A stretch of DNA of 64,000 bases from Caenorhabditis elegans (taxonomy: Eukaryota > Nematoda > Chromadorea > Rhabditida > Rhabditidae), in the NCBI RefSeq assembly GCF_000002985.6, contig NC_003280.10, positions 12,892,501-12,956,500 of the forward strand, in the 5' to 3' direction. Of this stretch, positions 56,351 to 64,000 are shown piece by piece. The notes beneath the pieces were generated by a model. The model was not told where the DNA came from. It was given only the letters and a program-made list of their open reading frames with translations, and made no database searches. Every line of letters begins with the position of its first letter. Within the stretch, counting starts at the first letter, position 1. Position numbers and translations under genes: made by a program.

Positions 56351-57624
56351 ATATCGTGTGGACCCGCAAGGTGTCGGTTGCACTGATACAGGATAAATAG
56401 ACTCGAGAAGAATGACAAGAACATTAAGAACTGTACAAAATCGCTAAATACCCGTATCTGTCACTCATCTCGTCATGAGATTATAAGTGGTCAAGTATGA
56501 CGAAGCATGGAATAAACGGAAGAAAGAATGAGTCATTATTCGTTAAAGAAGCTGAATCATTGCTTTATTTGTTTTTATGGTTTTTGACATTTTTTGGAAA
56601 AAAATTAAGATGCATACTTTGACCGCTCAGATCTTGTGATTTAAATTAGCTGAAAATTTGATATATCTACAACAAAAAAATTGCACAATTTTTTATACAG
56701 TTGTAACTGATACTCATTTGATATCATTGAAAAGAGCCAAAATTCGTGATCTCAAACTTTGGCGAGCTTAACAGTAAGAAGCTCCCATATTAAGAAAACT
56801 GCTGACCAAGAGAACATTCAAAAGGAAATGGAAATCTGATCAACGCAAACGGGGGGGGGGGGGGTCAAAAACAGTTTGTTTGTGTTCTGTTTTGACCCTC
56901 CGGTGGGGGTACTCGTGTGCTCTCTCTCTCGCCCCAACACATTAAGCCTTCCTCAATAGAAAAGGTGAATAAAGTGAAAAAGTAAATATTTCGGAAGGAC
57001 AATTGACTAGTGGATCGGTTTCGAGTGTATGTAAGGACACGAACGCAAATTGATAGAAACCACCCGCTCCTTTTTGAACATGGATGGATTGGAGGTGGTT
57101 GGAGAAATGGAAGGAGTGAATTGTTAGTACTAAACGGGATTTTGACTTGTTGAATGTTAACATAAGTATACAAATATATACATAGAATTGACCAACCATC
57201 ATGGGAAACACCTGCTTTAGATCCGAAGGCATTTTCAGGCGGTTCAAGAAAAAAAAATTAAAAATGAGTAGGCAATTTTTCGAAATTTTGAACCGGTAAA
57301 AAAATGTTTTGGGAAATTTTTTTTGTAAAATCTCATTTGAAAATTCGTTTACTTGGTTTCATTTTGAGCATATAAAAATAACATTCTAAAACCAATAGGC
57401 CTCATTTAATGTAGAATATGCTAATTTACCGTTATTATTGCATTCTTATAAACCCAATTTCACAGCTTAAATCTCAATTATCTTTAGTTTAATCAAAAAG
57501 TTTTTAACTAAAAAAATGTCCGCTAAATCTTTTTCTACAATTTTTTAGTTGGCCACTTTTTGTTAATACTAAAACCAATAAAGTTATGGGCGATCAGAGT
57601 AGATTAGTGTGGGTGCAATCAGAG

Positions 57625-57965
57625 GTGAGCGGGAATCACCAATTTCGGCGTTGGCCGGTTTTGGAAATCTTTGGCAATTGCCGAAAATTAAAAATTTCAG
57701 GCAAGCGGCCATTCCGGCAATTGGCAGTTTTGACAATTTTCGGCAAAATTCAATTGCGACATTTGCCAAAAATTAAAATTTCTGGCAAGCGGCAAATTTG
57801 GAGTTTGCCGGAAAATTGTTCATTAAAATGTATGTTTAGGCTCCTAAATCTACAAAAAAGTATCAAATTTATATTTCCGGAAATTCTGATTTCCGGCAAT
57901 CGGCAATTCCGGCAATTGTCGGTTTTCAAAATTTCCGGCAATCGGCAATTTCCTACTTCACGCTA
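57625..57965. repeat. R1 minisatellite, diverged subtype
   Basis: GGCAATTGCCGAAAATT, TTCCGGCAATCGGCAATTCC units; immediately followed by a 13-base G run and a GGTAGGCACCTACGCC stretch. Confidence 0.75.
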
Positions 57966-58499
57966 GGTGGGGGGGGGGGGGAGGTAGGCACCTACGCCTA
58001 CCATTAAAAATTTAGTTGAAGCATTGAATATGGATCACAACGCTCTACAGAAAATCACTTCAAAATGGCTAAACAAGGCTGTTCAAAATTTTTTTGAAAG
58101 ATAAAAAAAACCAAAAAAAAAAAGTTTTTGCAGTCACCAGAAGACAGAGAAAACAAAAGACTGTTACAAAAATAGGAAAAGTGCAAATGATTGTAGGCGC
58201 ACATGGACTGAGCGGGTCGAGAAGTGGACAGTAGGAGACGGAGAAAGATGCACTTGACTTTGCATCCCCCTCTTTAAAAGAGAGTGAGATGAATAAGCAT
58301 AAGCGGAAACAAAACTTGAAAAGAAATGAACATTTTTCGTTTTTATTTCATTATTTCAATTTCTTTTGGACGATGCGGGAGAGGATTTATATAAGATTTT
58401 GGTAGCAGGGGGAGAGTTTGGGAATGTTTTTGAATTGACAGAAAAGCAAAAAAAAAAGAAATTCGGCTCCGGACAACTAAAAGTTAATACCGAAAATTA

Positions 58500-58810
58500 A
58501 GTATCCAAAGTTGGGCAGAAAGTTGGAAAAGTTTGGCAAAAAGTTTCCAAAGTTCGGCAGTAAGGCAGAAAGTTGGCAAAGTTCGCCAGAAAATCACCAA
58601 AGTTCGGCAGTAAGGCAGAAAGTTGCACAACTTTTGCAGGGAACTGTAAAAAAACCAAGTTTGTCAGAAAGTTGTAAAAAACAAATTTCGGCTGTAAGTT
58701 GGCAAAGTTTTCCAGAAAATTGGCAAAATTTGACAGAAAGTAGCCCAAGTTTGGCAGAAAGAATACCAATTTTGGCAGAAAAGTTTAAACAAGTTCGACA
58801 GAAAGTTGGT
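58500..58810. repeat. AAGTTGGCAAAGTT-type minisatellite
   Basis: Degenerate units of about 20-30 bp (CAGAAAGTTGG, AAAGTTCGGCAGTAAGGC). One 43-bp block (AAAGTTCGGCAGTAAGGCAG onward) is duplicated at about 58549 and 58592. A related short stretch is at 49500-49680 in the arrestin gene. Confidence 0.75.
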
Positions 58811-58834
58811 CCATAATTCCAAGTATCTATATCA

Positions 58835-59140
58835 GGTGTGGGCGTCAATTGCCAGTCGGCAAGTTTTTTGTCGACAAATCGGGCAAATCGCCAAATTGCC
58901 AATTTGCCGGAAATTCACGATTCCGGCAAATTACCGATTTGCCGGTTTGCCGGAAATTTTCATTTTCGGCAAATTACCAATTTGCCGATTTGCCGGAAAT
59001 TTTCATTTTCGGCAAATTATAAGTTTGCCGGTTTGCCGAAAATTTTCAGTTCCGGCAATTTACCGATTTGCCGATATGTCGGAAATTTTCAATTCCGGCA
59101 AATTACCGGTTTGCCGATTTGCTAATTTGCCGGAAACAAA
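58835..59140. repeat. R1 minisatellite array
   Basis: Starts CAGGTGTGGGCGTCAATTGCC, a slightly mutated R1 left terminus; TTGCCGGAAATTTTCATTTTC units follow. No right terminus is seen. Confidence 0.8.
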
Positions 59141-59529
59141 TCAAAACAGAAATACGTACAGATTCATGATAGAAATCTTGTTTCACAGTGCGATATACAA
59201 AACTGCCAACTAAAACTTCAAATCATATTCAATAGTTTTTTTTCCAAATAAAATCGTATAATTACGTATACAATGACATGAAAACCGTATGAATAGAAAA
59301 TGCCGTTGTTGGATGGGTGGGGGGGGGGGGGGGTCTTGGCAGGCGGGCGGCACATCAGAAAAAGAGATAAGAACTACCCCGATCGTTTTGTTATTGTTTT
59401 CATGTTTTCAATTCAATGAATACATTTGTAATGGAACTTGAGGAAATGGGCGAATTGGAAATGCTAATGGGCAATAGCTAGCCATTTTTTGTAATAAGGA
59501 AGCGGATGGGTTGGCGAAAAACTGAATTG

Positions 59530-59690
59530 CACCCCATTGTTGAACTTTGACAGCTTATATCTCAATTATCATTTTTTTAATCCAAAAATTGTCAACTGAC
59601 AAAATATTTTTTATTTCTTTTTCTATAATATCGTAGTTGATAGTATATTAATATCTTTAAAATAAACCGAGATATAACGTTTCAAAGTTA
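59530..59690. repeat. R3 inverted-repeat element
   Basis: ACAGCTTATATCTCAATTATC to ACCGAGATATAACGTTTC, with TTGTCAACTGACAAAATATT in the left arm as in the other R3 copies. Confidence 0.75.
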
Positions 59691-60053
59691 AGTAGTCGGA
59701 CTTATAGCGAAATACGGTATCTGGTAGTAAAAAAAACCTCAAAAACGATGGAACTCCATAGACTTGCGTCATAACAGACAGAATGACAGCAAAAAAAAAG
59801 AATCAAAAAATAAAGTTGAAATTTGTTCCCAAACACAAGAATCCCCCGGGCTCCGCCACAGAATGTCAGCTGTTTCGAGAGATAAAATGCAAGATGAATT
59901 CACTGATAGATTAAACAAAGTGAGCCTCCTCATAGTTTTTTTTGACGTTTTAAACTGATTTCGTGTGTGTCTTTGTGTGCTGCAGAATTATCAAACTCTT
60001 CATTTCTTTTACTTAAAAAATAAAAGAAAAAGGGAGCTTTAACCAGAACCAAG

Positions 60054-62213
60054 TTATTGACAAGTGTCGACTGGAATTTCAGTGTTGTCCTTGATAGATT
60101 CCAAGTTGATTTCTCCGTTGCTCATGCTCGACAGGGTTGACATGCCAGAACGCGTAGCGAGAGATTTTGCGGTCTGAAAAGTCACAGTGTGAAGCTTTTT
60201 ATATAAGTTTTAAAGCCCCCACCTTTGGACGATCTATCTCGGCGAACAACGCGGTGACTCGTCCTCCAAATCCATCGAAAACTTTCTTGTAGTACTCCGA
60301 CGTATTCGGAGATTGTTGGAGAGCCAAGAAAATGCCAAGAAGATTTGCGAGCTCGTGCAGTGGGTCTCCAGCCGGATGCTCGCGGACGAGCTTCTGAACT
60401 CCGACGGCTTTCTCGTAGCGAGAAATTGCATCGGCTTGCTGGAAATTGACAAGATTACTTTCAAACTGATGAAAAATAAACCGCGAACCTTGTGCTCCAT
60501 GATCGCGAGCTTTCTGTGATGCTCGAGCACTTTCGAAGACAATCCCTCCGTTTTCTTCATTGCCCCACCAAGTCCAGAAATTGCTCCGAGCATTTGAATG
60601 CAGCGCTCCACAACCGAGGAGGTGTGATCTTCCACCGATGAGATTCCGCTGCTGAAAAGTATAATATTTCAATAATTTTCTACCAAACTCTCTGTAATAT
60701 CTCACTTGATGTATGGCTCGGTGACATCCGAGATTTGCTTGAGCCGCTCTTCACACGACTTAACAATGTTCTTCCCGGTGATTGTAAGGTCTTTAGACAT
60801 ATCCGTAAGCTTCTCCTTGGTCTGAAATTTTCAAATTTTGCACGGGTGTTCATAAACCTTGCTAATCACATACTCTTTGAGTTCTATGTTGATGGCTCTT
60901 CTTGTAATCACTAATCGCTTGCTGCAGAGCCATCATCTTGCCAATCTCCCTCTCCAGCTCTTCAGTTCCATCCATTACCGCCATTATCTGCAAATGTAAG
61001 CGGTTTTATGTCTCTGCGCCTCTCCGTCTCTTTCGCAATGTATTTACTTTCACATGCTGGGTCTCCGCGCTCTCTTGGCAACCCAGATGTGAAAGATACA
61101 CTGGGGCGTTGTTTTTCGTTTTAAAAAGACGTCATCCTACACTTAAACTCTAGATTTTATGAAATTAATGTAGAATTTCTGAGCTTTTTTTTTTGTTTTT
61201 TATGTTGTTGTTTTTAAAATTGTTTGAACTTTCTTAATTTTTTTTATATTTGTTTTGCTTTTAAAATTGCCATCGTTACAACGAAGTTAAACTAATTTTT
61301 AATAAAAAAAACCAGTTTAAAATGCCACAAAATTCCAATAAAAAATATTTTGAAAATTAAGAATTTCATATTATTACGGCAACAATAAATCATGAGAATG
61401 CGTACTTGGTGCATTTTATTTGACGCGCGATATCTCTTAGCGAAAACTACAGTAAGAGCTTAAATATCTAGTGTTATTTGAGTTCTTACTGTAGTTTTCG
61501 CTAAGAGATATCGCGCGTCAAATAAAATACACCAAGTACGCATTCTCATGATTTATTGTTGCCGTAATACCTAGCCGCAAAATTATTTAATTCATGACTC
61601 TCGAAACGATAAAGGTGTAAAAAATATTCCAACAAAAAATCCGCCACGTAATCATTTCCGAAAAGTATGGATTTTTGCTACGTGGCATACTACACTTTTT
61701 TCAAATCCTCTAGTTTTCTGGGCTGCCTTGCAAAGAGATGACGTTTAATTAATTTGAAAAACCTTAGGTTCTCAGTAAATTGCTAAAGAAAATCCAAAAA
61801 AAAGTCAGTGTAGTTCGAGAAAATGCCGAAAACTGACTGAGTTTTCAATGACCGCAAATTTTCAATTTATTACAAAAAAACGACTGGAACTGTCTTGAAT
61901 CAGTCTAAACAATTCGAATTTTTGACCAAACTTCCAGAGTAAGTCTCGCAAAGTTTTTGGCATTTCTCAAATTTAACCGTCTTTTTCTCTGTGAAACATA
62001 TCATATTGGGATGATATAGAGCAATGCCAATATAGGTAGAACAGCTAGAGCAGCTTTTAACTTTCTCCACATAAACTTATAAGCTTATAAAATAGCTGAA
62101 ATGCTGAAAATCTCCCCCCGTATTATAATTACCTTGGCATCCAGCGCCACAAGATCGGGCTCGCTTGTCAATTGGCTCGATTGATAACTATCCGACTCAG
62201 ACATTGACGACAT
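60054..62213 (-). CDS. Helical cytoplasmic protein of 269 aa, family not recognised
   Basis: Six exons (62213-62133, 60987-60874, 60821-60706, 60651-60489, 60438-60223, 60173-60054), 269 aa. An acidic Ser-rich N-terminus (MSSMSESDSYQSSQ) is followed by almost entirely amphipathic helix: EELEREIGKMMALQQAISDYKK, then TKEKLTDMSKDLTITGKN, then LSSKVLEHHRKLAIMEHK. No signal peptide or membrane segment. The composition suits a coiled-coil adaptor, for example a BAR-like or lysosome/vesicle complex subunit, but no motif decides it. The acceptor of exon 4 is a tandem CAGCAG, so one Ser may be included or skipped. It shares a 266-bp divergent promoter with the RING-ligase gene. Intron 1 contains a near-perfect palindrome. 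Confidence 0.85.
61373..61568. repeat. Near-perfect 196-bp palindrome
   Basis: ATTACGGCAACAATAAATC at the left matches GATTTATTGTTGCCGTAAT at the right. The arms pair almost without mismatch for about 80 bp (through TTTGACGCGCGATATCTC) around a short loop near 61470. It lies in an intron and is related to the hairpin at 10085-10398. Confidence 0.95.
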
Positions 62214-62479
62214 CCCGGACACAACTTTTCGTGTTGTTAAAGAGCGTACTTAATTCACGCTTTCGATGATGAGAATGTTAAGGAATAAATTGATTTATTG
62301 ATTTGATTCGATCTTTGTTTTTTCTGTTAGATGTACGCGTGGCATTTCGTTGTTTTCTCTTTGCAATTTCAAGTCATGAGAGTTCACGTAATGTATTTCT
62401 TTTTTTTCTTCTTTTATACATTTTCTTTGCTAAATACACGTTTCTAAAATTAAAATATTTTAGAAAACTAGTAAAAATC
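62214..62479. promoter_or_regulatory. Divergent promoter: helical protein / RING ligase
   Basis: The 266-bp spacer has no repeat. AT-rich, with TTTTTTTTCTTCTTTTATAC near 62400. TTTTAG ending near 62463 may be a spliced-leader acceptor for the plus-strand gene. Confidence 0.55.
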
Positions 62480-64000
62480 ATGGAGCAAGGTGTGCCTGCC
62501 ACAAGTTCAGAGATCCCGCCATTTACAGAAAGTAAGTTTGGGAAAATGATGGGGGAATTTTATGTTTTTTTCTCAATAATTTCAGTAATAGAGGTCTCTA
62601 AGAAGCTCAATTACAGTAACCCTCTAGCATTTTGCAAGTATCTCTATCCTACAGTAACCCACAGAACTCGTACCGTAACTTATATTCATGCAGAAAGTAT
62701 TTAGAAAGTTTGTATACCTAACTTAGACATAAAGTATTCCAGTTTCGATTTTACAATACTACAGTACCCCTACAGTAAACCTTTGGTACTTCTACAGTAA
62801 TCCTAATTCACGTCTACATTATTCCTAGCTCCCTATACAGTAGTCTGCAGTAGTACAGTAGTCTTTTGGAACCACAGTAACAACCTGGTAAAGTGCAGTA
62901 TCCTACGGTCTCTAATAAAATTCCTACCGTATCCTCTACAGTAACCCGCTACAACTATACTCATTTTCCAGATATCACAATTCCCGAAGTTGTCAGCGAA
63001 ACCGTCACGGAGCCAGACGAAGATTGGCTGTGGCCATCGGATCCAGATGTGGAGCTCGCCACCCAGATTACCATGGCAATTGCGGTGATTTTCATTGTGA
63101 AGGCTATTTTCGATGCGTGGCAGTGAGTTAATTTAAAAATTTCGATAAGTTGAATGCCAAGATGCGGGCGGTGCCTATTATTGATTTTATGATTGGTTTG
63201 ATCTTTATTTCAAATAAACTAGACAGAATTTAAAGTGTGAGCATTTTAATGAAATTTAAAGCATTTTTTCAATATTCTAAAATATACATTTTCCAGATCC
63301 CGACGCCGTCAGAGAGCCGCCAGCCGCATGGATGAAAACGCCGAGCGAAACCAAATAATTACGCAGAGAGTAAGATTTTTTAAAGTTCACCGGATAATTT
63401 GAAAAAAAATGTTATTAAAATTTTCAGAGAATCAGTGAAGCTCTACACCAAAGCTCCCACGAATGTCCCATCTGCCTTGCAAATGCCAGTTTTCCTGTGC
63501 TCACCGATTGCGGGCACATTTTCTGCTGTAAGTTTTTCTTGGCTGGGCTCTAAATTTCAATTATTTTCCGTTTTTCCTCCAGGTGAATGTATCATTCAGT
63601 ACTGGCAACAGAGCAAGGCAATTGTGACGCCGTGCGATTGCGCAATGTGCAGAAGCACTGTAAGTTGCTCACAGAGTTTCATATAACACGGGGTGTCAAT
63701 GTGTCCCATTTTGGTTTGATCTTCGAGAAACGCGGGAGAATGGAGACGTAGACTGTTCAACTGATTTCGTATGGTTAAGAGTGTGCTGACGTCACATTTC
63801 CCTGGGGGAAAAATTCCCGCATTTTTTGTAGATCAAACCGCAGTGAGACATCCTGACACCACGTGGATATATAATATTTATACAAATATGTTTATTTCAG
63901 TTCTACATGCTTCTCCCAGTCCACTGGCCAACAATGGGGACCTCCGAAGAAACTGATGATCACATTCAGGAAAATAATATTCGGATCGATGACTATAACA
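62480..64000 (+). CDS. RNF170-type RING E3 ubiquitin ligase (5' part)
   Basis: Six exons are visible (62480-62531, 62972-63122, 63297-63369, 63428-63527, 63583-63659, 63901-64000, open at the right edge), about 184 residues. An acidic luminal-side N-terminus (ETVTEPDEDWLWPSDPDVE) leads into a membrane segment (TMAIAVIFIVKAIFDAW) and an Arg-rich stretch. A RING follows: CPICLANASFPVLTDCGHIF, CCECIIQYWQQ, CDCAMCRST. The order and the following DDYN match RNF170, an ER-membrane ligase that degrades activated IP3 receptors in vertebrates. The remaining C-terminal membrane helices would lie beyond the window. Intron 5 contains an R2 element; intron 1 has scattered ACAGTAACC repeats. Confidence 0.9.
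63690..63866. repeat. R2 inverted-repeat element
   Basis: ACACGGGGTGTCAATGTGTC at the left and GACATCCTGACACCACGTGG at the right; in intron 5 of the RING-ligase gene. Confidence 0.8.

Larger units (their letters stand above)
55644..60053. other. 4.4-kb spacer between the membrane protein and the helical-protein gene
   Basis: 55930-56350 has spaced repeats of CCGACAACTAGCGGGTC. 56851-56864, 57969-57981 and 59319-59333 are pure G runs. 57625-57965 and 58835-59140 are R1 arrays. 58500-58810 is a separate array of AAGTTGGCAAAGTT units. 59530-59690 is R3. Open frames such as 57247-56942 (minus) have no splice or homology support. Confidence 0.55.

Noticed and set aside
56942-57247. Minus-strand start MPSDLKQVFP with a possible donor, as an upstream exon of the membrane protein
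   Set aside because: Phase does not connect to the exon at 55643 through any acceptor found; that gene has its own start and a likely spliced-leader site.

Overview
The window is nuclear DNA of a Caenorhabditis nematode, almost certainly C. elegans. Genes have many short introns with TTTTCAG acceptors, several start codons sit just downstream of a likely spliced-leader acceptor, and degenerate TTAGGC telomere-type repeats and compact dispersed inverted-repeat families fill introns and spacers. The families present (WAGO Argonaute, vWA/C-type lectin tandem array, Ly-6, PP1-like phosphatase) are typical of nematode chromosome arms. From memory the Argonaute looks like WAGO-4 (F58G1.1), whose cosmid also carries a PP1-like gene. 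That would place the window on chromosome II, but I could not check it.

Layout. (1) 0.6-14 kb: five paralogous secreted proteins, each with a signal peptide, a vWA domain and a C-type lectin domain. The first is on the minus strand and four are on the plus strand; two sub-families (genes 1-3 and 4-5) are visible. Such genes are commonly infection-responsive in C. elegans. (2) 14.9-22 kb: a small secreted Tyr/Pro/Ala-rich protein, a GPI-type Ly-6 protein, and a minus-strand cysteine-rich CS-alpha-beta (defensin-like) gene with a 3.1-kb intron full of repeats. (3) 23-30.4 kb: a C2H2 zinc-finger gene and the Argonaute, divergently transcribed from a 0.6-kb spacer. (4) 30.9-35.8 kb: a hAT-like MITE with a perfect 8-bp duplication, a decayed tyrosine-phosphatase-like gene, a fragment of a mitochondrial EF-G gene that keeps an intron, and a PP1-family phosphatase whose last intron holds a 106-bp tandem repeat. 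(5) 39.4-43 kb: a secreted 223-aa protein and a class-2 lipase. (6) 47.6-51.3 kb: an alpha-arrestin with a PPPY motif and interstitial telomeric repeats against one 3' splice site. (7) 51.7-55.6 kb: a multi-pass membrane protein hosting a U1 snRNA gene, with its own PSE, in an intron. (8) 60-64 kb: a helical 269-aa protein divergent from an RNF170-type RING E3 ligase that runs off the right edge.

About a third of the window is repeats. R1 is TTTGCCGGAAATT minisatellite arrays, thirteen of them, several bounded by CAGGGGTGGGCGGCAA-type ends. R2 is inverted repeats of about 120-190 bp bounded by CACGTG-like ends. R3 is AT-rich inverted repeats containing ATATCTCAGTTG. R4 is an element with CACGG...CCGTG ends. 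R5 is TAGGCAGGCA runs. There are also several long hairpins.

All exon models were built by hand from splice signals, reading-frame continuity and paralog comparison. Family assignments are from motif recognition, not searches.
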